From Silene noctiflora (lineage: Eukaryota; Streptophyta; Magnoliopsida; Caryophyllales; Caryophyllaceae), in contig VHZZ01004596.1 of assembly GCA_009801015.1 (NCBI GenBank), positions 38,374 through 69,253 on the forward strand: a stretch of 30,880 nucleotides of DNA, given 5' to 3'. The position numbers were made by a program, and so were the translations under genes. Positions within the stretch are counted from its first letter, which is position 1. Each line of letters opens with the position of its first letter. This document shows positions 21,501 through 29,002 of the stretch, piece after piece. The notes beneath the pieces are model-generated. The model ran no database searches. It was not told where the DNA came from and saw only the letters and a program-made list of their open reading frames with translations.

Positions 21501-21788
21501 CTCGCATCCCGAGTCACAGTAACATAGTGGACAGTTAAAAGGTCCCTCTTTGTCCTCTGTAATTCCCTCTGTTCCCCAAGAAATTTGTCTAGAAATTCAA
21601 CTATAGAATTATGCGGCAAATGATTTATAGTTTTTTTGATAGCTAAAACCTTTTTCCATTTGCTTCCATTTTATTCCAGTTGGCCGCTTGCTTTTGTGGG
21701 GAAGTTTATACCGGTACCGGAGACACCTCTGAGCAAGTACTTCAAATTCCGGAGAAACCGTCAAAGAAGTAGCCGTAGTAAGTCTTAA
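4651..21788 (+). CDS. ACA10: Autoinhibited plasma-membrane-type Ca2+-ATPase, ACA10-like (33 coding exons)
   Basis: A P2B pump that exports Ca2+ from the cytosol using ATP and is activated by calmodulin. Exons: 4651-4809, 5727-5843, 5934-5973, 6173-6282, 6401-6532, 6644-6733, 6918-6987, 8137-8207, 8314-8397, 8511-8588, 8673-8744, 10920-11003, 11096-11178, 11266-11374, 11457-11512, 12571-12613, 12690-12773, 13119-13256, 13917-13982, 14078-14176, 15564-15674, 16397-16567, 16725-16784, 17295-17459, 18262-18378, 18506-18604, 18811-18948, 19240-19340, 19811-19856, 19941-20075, 20759-20866, 20957-21048, 21680-21788. They join in phase to 3237 nt (1078 aa); ACA8, ACA9 and ACA10 of Arabidopsis are about 1070-1090 aa with a similar exon number. 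All P-type motifs are intact (TGES 312, PEGLP 442, DKTGT 485, TGDGTNDAP 791). The N-terminus ([13 protein letters not shown]), GRREPL and the PVPETP tail resemble ACA10 more than ACA8. All introns are GT-AG except intron 17 (GC-AG). The exon map is by eye, without transcripts. Confidence 0.93.
9505..9828 (-). pseudogene. LINE reverse transcriptase zinc-binding (zf-RVT) fragment
   Basis: On the - strand inside intron 11 the translation contains [20 protein letters not shown]. This matches the LPTKxxLxxRG...C.LC core of the zf-RVT domain at the C-terminus of plant LINE ORF2. A second piece near 9505-9575 ([20 protein letters not shown]) resembles the usual W...VYxxWxERN segment. A 27-base A tract (T on the + strand, 9580-9606) has expanded between the pieces, and the domain's later Cys/His residues are out of frame. 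It is dead and antisense to the ATPase gene. Confidence 0.6.
9580..9606. repeat. Poly-T tract (27 T)
   Basis: Uninterrupted run of 27 T on the + strand, inside the antisense LINE fragment in intron 11. Confidence 0.95.
9880..10801. mobile_element. Long Stowaway-type element in intron 11
   Basis: The left end CTTCCTCCTTTCACAGTATT and the right end, reading inward AGGAAAGAGATG then TTCTTCCCATTT, are related inverted repeats: CTTCCCATTT near 9902 matches AAATGGGAAG at 10771-10780. TA at 9878-9879 and TA at 10802-10803 give the target duplication. At 922 bp it is long for a Stowaway and encodes no transposase. The centre (about 10140-10470) is rich in CCACC/CTCC and is not recognised. Confidence 0.65.
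11597..11762. repeat. Foldback MITE-like element in intron 15
   Basis: CTATGTTGCTCGGA at 11598-11611 is matched, inverted, by TCTGAGCAACATAG at 11748-11761 (13 of 14 positions). In between are GTGTCTGAGTGTCC and GTCCGGGTGTC, motifs I associate with a widespread plant intronic repeat that starts CTATGTTGCTCGG. No target duplication is clear and no family name is assigned. Confidence 0.5.
12070..12190. repeat. SINE-like fragment in intron 15
   Basis: The fragment contains a perfect small hairpin CCCGCAAATTGCGGG (12093-12107), then GGTAAGGGTGTGGG, GGATGTACGCATCC and GGCTGTTTCCG. This order is what I recall from plant Au-type SINE bodies. No polymerase III A/B boxes and no 3' tail could be placed, so it is truncated if the call is right. 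Confidence 0.35.
12491..12530. repeat. (CCCTCT)n microsatellite
   Basis: About five near-perfect CCCTCT units in intron 15, roughly 40 bases before the exon 16 acceptor. They lie on the pyrimidine-rich side of the 3' splice site. Confidence 0.85.
13257..13916 (+). other. Intron 18, T/C-rich
   Basis: 660-bp intron with a pyrimidine-rich block at about 13436-13800 (several T runs of 8-14). Reading frames here come from base composition only. No transposon end or domain is seen. Confidence 0.6.
14177..15563 (+). other. Intron 20, with an unclassified GC-richer insert
   Basis: 1.39-kb intron. A 17-T run lies at 14296-14312. From about 14590 to 15130 the base composition becomes clearly more GC-rich and purine-rich on the + strand than the surrounding introns, with short open stretches on both strands, none matching a known domain. 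A one-sided Stowaway-like start (TATTCCCTCCATTCC) occurs near 15276-15290 without a matching end. The insert could be a captured gene fragment or an old transposon; I cannot say which. Confidence 0.4.
15788..16067. mobile_element. Stowaway MITE in intron 21
   Basis: The left end CTCCCTCCATTTATCTATTT and the right end, inward CTCCCTCTATTTTTCTATTT, are good inverted repeats. TA at 15786-15787 and TA at 16068-16069 flank the element. It is 280 bp, AT-rich and non-coding. Confidence 0.85.
16350..16378 (+). repeat. Partial copy of exon 22 sequence in intron 21
   Basis: Twenty-nine bases of intron 21 match exon 22 at 16471-16499 in the same orientation. Twenty-five of 29 are identical, starting ATATGACGTAGA, and all four differences are transitions. 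The copy ends 18 bases before the exon 22 acceptor. Confidence 0.7.
17460..18261 (+). other. Intron 24 with three unresolved bases
   Basis: 802-bp intron. N bases are at 17511, 17517 and 17711. The last lies in CTCCCTCNCATTCTTT, which looks like a Stowaway left end, but no matching right end was found, so only a truncated or diverged MITE is likely. The rest is AT-rich with a G-rich block near 17798-17840. Confidence 0.45.
20311..20477. repeat. Inverted-repeat island in intron 30
   Basis: ACCAAGCTCATGGTTACCG then ATTCGCT (20311-20336) is mirrored by AGCGAAT then CCGGTAACCATG and ACCAAGCT (20451-20477), allowing one short gap. The interior is full of GCGAAT/ATTCGC words. Just upstream, TTAAGTGAAGATT occurs twice (near 20214 and 20265). 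No transposon family is recognised. Confidence 0.5.
21380..21510 (+). repeat. Imperfect tandem duplication in intron 32
   Basis: The block GAGTCTGACAATTAGA...TATCTGGGCACTGTGAC (near 21413-21441) recurs as GAGTCCGACAATTAGA...TATCTGGGCACAGTGAC (near 21465-21500) with several substitutions. No known family is assigned. Confidence 0.55.
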
Positions 21789-21867
21789 GACCTCTTGAAG
21801 CTTTCTTCAGAGGGAATAATCTTTGTTCTAATTGGTTTCTTATATGCTGATGTATGTGATGTTTCAG
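21778..21867 (+). other. Putative intron spanning the stop codon
   Basis: GTAAGT at 21778-21783 is a consensus donor inside the last codons, and GATGTTTCAG ending at 21867 is a good acceptor. Splicing joins CGT-A to GT-TAG, so the protein would end SRS with TAG at 21870-21872. Reading through gives SRSKS and TAA at 21786-21788. Both end within two residues of each other. Which form is used cannot be decided without transcripts. Confidence 0.55.
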
Positions 21868-21872
21868 GTTAG

Positions 21873-22200
21873 GATAATCAGGGACACAAGTAACTCATAC
21901 ACAGAAGATAGATACAACTTTCACCTCACTTTTGCTCCACTAACTTTGCGTCTTTTATGGAATCGAACTCTAATGACCCTTTTGAAGTTTAAGTTTGGAA
22001 ACTTTATACACGGTGTAAATACTACGAGCTTTAAACTGTGTCTGATCACTGGTGCTTGTTTTGTTCAGGCCGATGTGGTCTTTACGAGCTGTTGCTGTTT
22101 CTTGTTCTAGTATGAGCTTTTGTCTGCAACATATACATAATTGTTGTGTAAATCTGGTATGAGGAAATTATCCATTCTGCTGTATCCTTTTCAAGCTCCG
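21873..22200 (+). other. Probable 3' UTR of the Ca2+-ATPase gene
   Basis: T-rich sequence after the stop with no further conserved coding text. Reading frames here do not resemble any P-type ATPase tail. The cleavage site is not fixed; AT-rich stretches near 22128-22150 are candidates. Confidence 0.4.
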
Positions 22201-25200
22201 TTGAAAGTTATGATTATATTTAAAAGCTGAAATCACGGTGCGATCACCGTTTGTGAAAAGTAACATTGTGATTAGATTGGGCAACCGGTGAAAGGGTATG
22301 GCCTATGGGTTTGGTACAGTTTTGTCTTTCAGGCGTGCAAAGTGTTTGGACTCGGGATGTGGGTAGGATTCAGTTTGGGATGGAAAAATACTTGGGTCTA
22401 AAGTAACGAGTCGGGTGACTTGGTAACTTATTCACCAGAGTATAAAAATTAAACAAACCTTTTATTTTATTGGAATCTCCCTAAAGCTTCCGTTGCAACT
22501 CGTCAATTTGTCGTTATTTTTGTATCGAAAAGATACAAAAACCAAATATATAGGAGTTGCTCAAACAATGAATTTGTCAATTGCATTAATCTATTAGGGA
22601 TTTAAGGACATTTGGGTATACCTAAGGAAAAGCAGTTGGTTTTGTTTTAGACGGGCCATTTTAATTTGAAGCAATAAGACGATATTTTGTAATTATTTTA
22701 TAGCCAAATGTGACCACTATTAAAAAATAAGTTACCATAAGTTGTAACACTAATTGTACCATTTTGACTACATTTAACCATAAATTGATCACATGTTCGT
22801 CTGTCCCTTTGAAACAAGAATTTGTTAAGGAAAAGAGGGTGGAATCACATGTTCGTCTGTCCCTTTGAAACAAGAATTTGTGAAGGAAAAGAGGATGGAA
22901 TCGGGGAAAAGTATAGAAGGGAAAAAATTTGCGTTTTCCCAATTTTTCATAATGTTTGGCAGCTCAGTAGAGGTAATACCATAAAACACTCTTTTTATCT
23001 TACCATCCACCATCCACCTTCCACAATCACATCCCACCACAACCCTTTCACCACTGTATGAACACCCCTTCGTCGTTAGCACAAGTTTTCGGTGGGAGAG
23101 ATCGGACAGCTTGAGCAGTTGAGCCAACACAAACTACCAAACCGACCATGAATTAGAGAGTTGGCTATTAGGTTAAATCATGTGGGTTTGAGAAAATAAT
23201 ACGGAGCATGTTGTATCCGTAATATAAAGAATGATAAATCGTATAAAATAAAATTTATCATGGCAATGAAATTTCTTTCAAACATATCAAACAAAGCAAC
23301 CCTATTGACACAATGGTTCGACAAATACATGTTTTTTAACTTTTCTCCAATTACAGTATTTTCGTTTTAAAAAGGTAATGAGAGAAAAAAGCACCTCATT
23401 AACTATGGTGTTGATAGATTTTAATATTTTGTACCTATGTTAGTCAAAGTTGTATGTAAGTTATTGCTAGTCGAAGTTAATTCCCCAAAAAAGTGGGGTA
23501 CAAATGAGAATGAAAAAGTTAATGGGTACAAGTGAGAATATCCCAGAAAAAATTACATCGTAAGCAAATACACTATTAGATCAAAGAGAAGCATAGTTCT
23601 CTATTCTCCAACATGTTGCTTCAAATCCTAATAACCTTGACAACAGCCCTCAACCTGGGTTACAAATTAACCCTATATGAACCTCCACTCTTCCTCTTCC
23701 TATCATATCTTCCCAGTCCGCTATGTGAATACAATCCAACTCCAAACCCTAACCCTCCACTCCAGCTACCACTTCCTCTGTTTCATGTTCGTTGTCTACT
23801 TCATGGTCGTAGTGCCCATACTGGTACAAGTATTTTATCAACTCCTATAAGTTAGGATTATTCTCCATCACCAATAAAAACATCACTCGTAATAACCAGC
23901 AATAATCAATACAAATACCTCCAACCCAAAACACCCACTCTTCCTAAAAATAACATCAACCTTCCAGATGAAATAGATGTACAACCTTAGGCAATACACT
24001 ATGAATTAGCGGTAAGCAAATAATCACCGAGAAAGAAATATTATGACTGTATCAGAACTTTAAGCTTAGGCAATGGCGCTAATTCAAGCTATTGAATCAG
24101 CTCAAACGACTTCGGTACCTACAATCTTCATATTCACAACAAATGATTGTGCAATATACTTTAAGCAGCCAGCGTATCTCACATACTCTTAAGAACATAA
24201 GGGATAAATAACTAGGTCATCCATATTGGGGGTTTTCAATTTTTATGATCCCTTTTTAACTATATTTTAATAAAAGTAATAATATTTCGTTGTCGCCGGG
24301 GGAAAAAAAAATCGTATAGCATTCAGCAAAAATATGCAGGCAACTAAGTTGTACACTAGTACTCCCATTATTCCTTATCAGTTTGACATAATTCTAAAAC
24401 GCTCGTAGAAAATTATGGATCATGGCTTACTAATAGAATACAGTACATTCCAGTCATTATTACATCAGCATTCCAAACCCTCTCAAAACTACTAACAAAG
24501 ATAAAGAAAAGACAACAGAGAATTAGAGGTACTAACGAAAACGAAAATGCAACTTCATTTACAGTCACCAGTATGAAAACTAAATAACTTAACCGGCTAA
24601 ACTCTAGATGTAAGAGGGTAATGAGGAGGACTAGTCGAGCAGTAATTAGAGATAAGATTAAAGTAACTCCCTGTAATTTACCGAATAACTTCATTGAAGG
24701 TACATTACAGCAACTTCGAAGAAAATTGACCAGTATCAAATGCACTCGTGTCTCCAACATCCATCAAGAAATATGACTTCAAGAAACAACGTCTCAAAGA
24801 GACCTCAGAGTCCCACAATATTGTAACAACTAAACACAGCCGCTTTAAGCAATGGTAAGCTTAAAGCCTCCTAAAAGATCACAAATTTCTATTTCCTATG
24901 GAAATAAATAAACCATAAAGTTTATTTGATCAAATATTAGCAGGAATCTTAATTGGAAAAAGAATACCAAATCATCACAATCCCGCATGCATTCCCGCCT
25001 ACATATTAACATCAATTTGTTCTTTATAGTTTAAACATTCATCTAAGATAGGAAACAGTCAGTTAAAAAACGTCGTTAACTCCAGGGGCAATGAAATCAC
25101 CTTCAAAGCAAAAGTTACGTCCTAATCATTCAAAGTCTCAACATGAAGAAGAGGTGCTCATAAGCTTCAAATAGTACAAAATTCTAAACCACATAACACA

Positions 25201-25410
25201 ATTTCCAACGGTCCGCTATGAATTTCCAAAGAACCATTTAGATCAACAAACGTCGATGTCTTTTAAAACACTACGTCTTTCATGGCAATCACCTCGCAAT
25301 AGGCCCTACATTTGATTTAATCCCGCACAAGCGACTATATTTGCCTAAATAATATAGCATATAATCATTTGTCTTCAGTTTACATAATTCATATGATAAA
25401 TGTCTACAAT
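22201..25410. other. Intergenic region between the two host genes
   Basis: Mostly AT-rich sequence with no recognisable protein. It contains the 56-bp tandem duplication at 22788-22900, a CCATCCACC-rich patch near 23003-23050 and a telomere-like AAACCCTAACCCT at 23744-23756. The right part (about 24400-25400) could include the 3' UTR of the OSTC gene or another untranslated transcript on the - strand, but nothing proves it. Confidence 0.5.
22788..22900. repeat. 56-bp tandem duplication
   Basis: Two adjacent copies of a 56-bp unit that starts ATCACATGTTCGTCTGTCCC (22788 and 22844). They differ at only two or so positions (GTTAAGG/GTGAAGG, AGGGTGG/AGGATGG), so the duplication is fairly recent. 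Confidence 0.85.
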
Positions 25411-25602
25411 AAGGGCTTGTTTCGACGGGATGATTTGGAAGGAGAAAGAGGAAGGTAAAAGGAGTGATTCAAAATCCTCTGCTTTGGTTAACGAATAAGA
25501 TAGGAGGGAAATTGAGGAATCCATTTTCCGTCCTCCATGCCTAATAAAAAACTCCTCATATTTGGAGGGATCTCCCCTTATTTTTTTATCGAAACAAGGC
25601 CT
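25411..25602. mobile_element. Small MITE near the OSTC 3' end
   Basis: The left end AGGGCTTGTTTCGA and the right end TCGAAACAAGGCCT form an inverted repeat with one or two mismatches around 192 bp of non-coding sequence. Internal GGAGGGA/TCCTCC words pair further. No convincing target duplication, so the superfamily (hAT or PIF/Harbinger) is left open. Confidence 0.55.
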
Positions 25603-25696
25603 GGAGTTCCAATTAATTGATCTCATAATAAGATTAGTAATGCAGCTCAAAGTGAAGCAGAATAGAAGTGCAAACATAATTCCAGCAAAATAGTAA

Positions 25697-25729
25697 AAAC
25701 AAACAAACAAACAAACAAACAAACAAACA
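25697..25729. repeat. (AAAC)8 microsatellite
   Basis: Eight perfect AAAC units, about 125 bp downstream of the OSTC stop codon in that gene's direction. Confidence 0.9.
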
Positions 25730-25853
25730 TCTATACTCAACTCAGTAATAATGATCTCAAGATTCAATCTTCCCCAATAATAATCCTTAAAAACAACGAT
25801 TTATCCATAGCGACAGCGATAGCAGCAGCAGTAAAAGAAAGGAGCAGATTAGT

Positions 25854-26312
25854 TCATCTAAGATAACCAGGGATCTTAATACGAATAAAGAGCATACTCA
25901 TAAGATAACCGAAAACAAGGGCGGAAACACCAGCAGCCCCATAAGAAACACGTACACTCTTGGGACGATTCTTATCAACAGCAAGATCCATAAGAACAAT
26001 TCCGATACCGCCGAGAATAAACATAAAGCCAGAAGAAAGCCCTTCAATGATGTACTGACCGTTGACGCGGCCGGGAAGGAAGACGACAGGGCGGACGGGG
26101 GCATTAGGGTGGTCTTGAGTGGAGCCGATACCTGGTGGTTCAACGATAACGTCGTAGACAACGCCGGAGATGACGAGGAAGTAAGTGAGGAGAAGGAGAG
26201 AGAGGACGGTGGTTGATGATGGTAGGGTTAGTGTTGGGAGTTTGAGACGGAGGCGTGGTGGTCGGAGTATGGTGTATGGAAGGTGGTTTAGGATGTGTAG
26301 GATTGGATCCAT
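25854..26312 (-). CDS. OSTC: Oligosaccharyltransferase complex subunit OSTC (DC2)
   Basis: Small ER membrane protein, an accessory subunit of the STT3-type oligosaccharyltransferase that links the catalytic complex to the translocon for N-glycosylation. The start chosen, MDPILHILNHLPYT, matches the conserved N-terminus of plant OSTC and gives 152 aa, about the family size (near 150). An in-frame ATG 51 bases upstream (26363) would add 17 polar residues not usual in the family. Visible features: LRPPRLRLKLP before TM1 (about 32-55), the signature VYDVIVEPPGIGS, the loop VRPVVFLPGRVNGQYI, TM2 (about 87-108, GFMFILGGIGIVLMDLA), TM3 (about 122-143) and the terminal IRIKIPGYLR. The gene has no intron in its coding part and is intact. 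It lies tail-to-tail with the ATPase gene, about 4 kb away. Confidence 0.92.
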   Translation of the reverse strand: MDPILHILNHLPYTILRPPRLRLKLPTLTLPSSTTVLSLLLLTYFLVISGVVYDVIVEPPGIGSTQDHPNAPVRPVVFLPGRVNGQYIIEGLSSGFMFILGGIGIVLMDLAVDKNRPKSVRVSYGAAGVSALVFGYLMSMLFIRIKIPGYLR

Positions 26313-26670
26313 TGAGTCTAGGGTTTGCTTTGATCTGCTGTCTTCATCGCCTTTCATTCCCATTTTTGGTGACAGTCAATTTGGGGATCGAGGAAGTGAG
26401 AGTGGAGGAAGGACACACTCATACAACTAATCTATCACCGTGTCTTGATCTCAATTTGGCATGTGAGAGACCTCGTACAGCTAACTCGACCCGAGTGTGA
26501 CTTGACTTTGCTTGATCCGGATATAATTTAACATCCGAATTGATTCGAAAAGACCTAACCAATTATTAACCCGATCCTAGATGATTAAAAGTGACCCAAA
26601 ATTCGACAAATACTAACTCATATTAGTGTTATATACCTGAAAACAAAGTCCTATTGGTTACAATCATCCT
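26313..26670 (-). promoter_or_regulatory. OSTC 5' flank
   Basis: 358 bases between the OSTC start and the gypsy material hold the 5' UTR and proximal promoter. No clear TATA box was found. The short upstream flank means the gypsy insertion sits close to, and may limit, this promoter. Confidence 0.35.
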
Positions 26671-26880
26671 AATAAATACTTCATCCCTTACAGACTCATA
26701 CTCCCTCAAACCCGTAGCCTTAGCATGACCCTTAGACACAAACGAATGGGTTGCTCCCGAATAAAATAAAACAAAAGAGGGAGTATTATTCATAAGGAAT
26801 GTACCGGTGACCACATGAGCATTATCTTCCGCTGTTTGCTTATCCATCATGAACTGTAATACTACGGTTTTCCCTGCCTT
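26671..26880 (-). pseudogene. Inverted gypsy protease fragment
   Basis: The - strand translation carries FMMDKQTAEDNAHVVTGTF followed by FVLFYSGATHSFV and GLREYESVRDEVFI. It is clearly the same module as the + strand protease at about 30150-30330. The catalytic DSG has become YSG (TAT, 26761-26763), so it is inactive. Homology stops abruptly after EVFI at about 26671. It points opposite to the main element and immediately precedes its LTR-side palindromes. Confidence 0.8.
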
Positions 26881-26904
26881 TGGTGACTCGGCCGAGAAGG
26901 GCTT

Positions 26905-27010
26905 ACTCTGTCGAGTAAGTTTATGTCTTTTAGAGTCAGAGTCTGTGAGTGTGGTACTCAATCGAGTACTAGGGGGGACTCGATCGAGTAACCTCCTTAC
27001 TCGATCGAGT
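26905..27010. repeat. ACTCGATCGAGT palindromes at the LTR side
   Basis: Four copies of the 12-bp palindrome: 26905-26916 (two changes), 26956-26967 (one change), 26978-26989 (exact) and 26999-27010 (exact). The last three are spaced 22 and 21 bp start to start, like the larger array in the leader. Confidence 0.9.
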
Positions 27011-28145
27011 AAGTTTATAATGCGGGCCGATTAAGTTAGGTTTTGTTAATAACGCGAGTTTAATAATTAATCACAACCGACGCCTTTTCATTATTTCGTA
27101 ACTCTAAACTTTCAAAAAAACCTTTCAAGAGAACGTTGCTTTGTTCATTCGCGTTATTTGCAAATTCCGGAGCTTGAGTCGGTGGTTTTCAGTGTCGATC
27201 GCGTTGTCTTGTTCCTTGGCTCGAGGGTAATATCTACATACTATTTTTGTGTCTTTTCATTAATGTTGGTTAAACCCTAATTGAGGGTTATGGGAGTTGT
27301 TGGGGGTTTTGGTATAGGGTTGTGATATGTGATTATGTGTGTGTATAGGAGGTGGATTCGTAGAGGATCAGTTCCGAGCTTGCTTATGTGTCGGTTGGTG
27401 ATTGCTATTCAGGTAGGGTTTCCCTACTCGGTTACTGTCTTAATTGTATGGCATTGTTTTTATCGTATTGGTATGATATACATGATATGTTTGTTGGATG
27501 ATTGATGTGTTATGGTGGATGTGGTGATCGGAGTGTGTTGCGAGGTGCGTCCTCGGCTGAGTGNAGTCACTTGCGGGAGTGGCTTCACGCCTTTGATTCG
27601 CCCTCTGTGGAATCCGCCACGGGAGGGGATGTGCACATTAAGGAACAGGGTTTATCGCTCGGTATGATGAGCGGGGCTTAGGTGGGAACGACTGAGGTCC
27701 CCCACTGGCAGGGCTACACACCTTGGGTGTGTAGTCAGTGATGTGGAGTGATGGAGGAGATGATGTGGTAATGCTATGTTGTTGCTTATTTGGTTGTTGT
27801 GACAGTAACTGACCCCGTGTTGTGTTTTGTAACTGTGATGATCCATTCGGGGATGGTGAGCATATGTTTAGCAGGTTTAGCCTTGATGCGCATGGGATGG
27901 CCGGGCAATCACCACGATAGAGTCTTCCGTTGTGTCCGTGTCTTGTAGTAGCCTTGGATTTTGAGACTTTGATTTCGGTTGTATTTTGGTTAAACAGTTT
28001 TGATAATCTTGTAATCACTTAATTCATTATTTAAAGTTGTTTCTTTATTGTCTTGTGATTATCATTGCCTCGAGAAACCGAGATGGTAGCATCCCTATGC
28101 CTAAGGTGGCCTTGGTAAGGCACTTTAGAGTATAGGGGTGTTACA
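26940..28145 (+). mobile_element. 5' LTR of a Ty3/gypsy chromovirus
   Basis: The 3' end is firm: GGGTGTTACA ends at 28145, three bases before a primer-binding site. The 5' end is not fixed. No TGT...start could be paired with the ACA end, and the other LTR lies outside the window. TTTATAATGCGGG near 27014 is a candidate TATA region, followed by an AAACTTTC-rich transcript-like leader (27100-27130). One N lies at 27564. Mid-LTR there is a perfect hairpin at 27714-27734. Confidence 0.7.
27714..27734 (+). other. Perfect 9-bp hairpin in the LTR
   Basis: CTACACACC, loop TTG, GGTGTGTAG. It could act as an RNA stem in R/U5, but no function is shown. Confidence 0.7.
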
Positions 28146-28148
28146 AAG

Positions 28149-28160
28149 TGGTATCAGAGC
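28149..28160 (+). other. Primer-binding site for initiator Met-tRNA
   Basis: TGGTATCAGAGC, three bases after the LTR end, is the standard complement of the 3' end of plant initiator Met-tRNA used by many gypsy and copia elements to start minus-strand DNA. It fixes the element's orientation as +. Confidence 0.93.
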
Positions 28161-29002
28161 GACAATCTTGGAACCTAAAACAAATGAACCCAATGAACTT
28201 AGGGAGTCAAATAAAATGAACCCGGGGTAGAAGTTGTAGGAGCTCATGCAAAGGCTTGGGAGACGTCCTAAGGCCGCGTTTTCACCCTACCACTCTAAAC
28301 CGGTCACAATGGGATGTCAAGGGATCGTTATGTGCTAGAGTTGATGTATATGCATATGTATGTATTGCATGTGGTATGAATGAAGTAAAGGTGTTGGTAG
28401 AATATGGATGCATGATGTTGAAGAATGTGGAACGGAATGTGTACATATATGTATTGTATGGTGTTATGTGAATGGTGTAATATGATGTTGTGGTTAGTTG
28501 TGTGATTTCTATGTGTGAAAGAATGATGTTATATTTTGAGATTGAAAGGATTTATATATGAGTTTCATATGTATAATGGTTAGTGTTGTGATATAGCTAG
28601 AGATAGCATGCGGGTAGTGTAATAGTCAGCATGACTCGATCGAGTGGGTGGAACTCGATCGAGTAGGTAGGACTCGACCGAGTAGGCTGAGCTCGATCGA
28701 GTGGGTTATGTGACAAAGTTGGGCAGGCTACTGTTTTGTGGCACTCGATCGAGTAGTTAGGGGACTCGATCGAGTAGGTAGGGACTCGATCGAGTGGGGT
28801 CTACTCGATCGAGTACCTCGGGGGACTCGATCGAGTTTGTTCTGGTGGGTTTCTGCCAGATTCTGGTGTGGAGGCACTCGATCGAGTAAGCGTGTAGCTA
28901 GATCGAGTGACCTCTACTCGATCAAGTGCGTTTGTGCAGGTCATTTTTGGTTTTTGAGATATGAGTTGTGTATTCATATCCACCTTTCTTCGTATAGTTA
29001 AG
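28161..29002 (+). other. Untranslated leader of the gypsy element
   Basis: 842 bases between the primer site and the probable original gag start. It is GT-rich (many TATGTG and ATGTATG words) up to about 28620, then holds the palindrome array. No long frame is conserved. Confidence 0.65.
28634..28927. repeat. Array of twelve 12-bp palindromes (ACTCGATCGAGT)
   Basis: Starts at 28634, 28653, 28672, 28691, 28743, 28764, 28784, 28803, 28825, 28876, 28897 and 28916. Eight are exact; those at 28672, 28691, 28897 and 28916 have one or a few changes. Within three blocks (4, 5 and 3 copies) the spacing is 19-22 bp. The blocks are separated by steps of 52 and 51 bp. The spacers of 7-10 bases are G-rich and not conserved in detail. 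Confidence 0.92.

Larger units (their letters stand above)
18811..21788 (+). other. ACA10: ACA exons 27-33: TM5-TM10 and C-terminus
   Basis: TM5 is at about residues 851-872. TM6 is [20 protein letters not shown] (883-902), with the Asn887 and Asp891 ligands typical of P2B pumps. TM7 is at about 927-945, TM8 at 966-985, TM9 at 1000-1018 and TM10 at 1030-1052. The tail after TM10 is short and basic ([11 protein letters not shown]), as expected for plant pumps, which carry the calmodulin site at the N-terminus instead. Without further splicing the stop is TAA at 21786-21788. Confidence 0.9.

Noticed and set aside
23744..23756. Telomere-like AAACCCTAACCCT
   Set aside because: Fewer than two repeat units. 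It could be a telo-box promoter word, but no gene start lies next to it.
23613..23855. Open frame of 80 codons, hydrophobic N-terminus then Pro-rich
   Set aside because: Low complexity, no recognised domain and no start context or splice support; likely chance in C-rich DNA.
25375..25767. Open frame of 130 codons on the - strand
   Set aside because: It crosses a MITE and an (AAAC)n microsatellite; the protein text is what these repeats give when translated.
26313..26363. Upstream in-frame start adding 17 residues to OSTC
   Set aside because: The added residues are polar and not family-like, and MDPI... is the conserved N-terminus. It is kept only as an alternative.
28634..28927. CRISPR-like regular repeats
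   Set aside because: The repeats are 12-bp palindromes with 7-10-base spacers that are too short and are inside a plant retrotransposon leader. No cas genes are present.
28738..29001. Open frames over the palindrome array with repeated LDRV/TRSS text
   Set aside because: The repeated peptide is only the translation of ACTCGATCGAGT. It lies in the untranslated leader.
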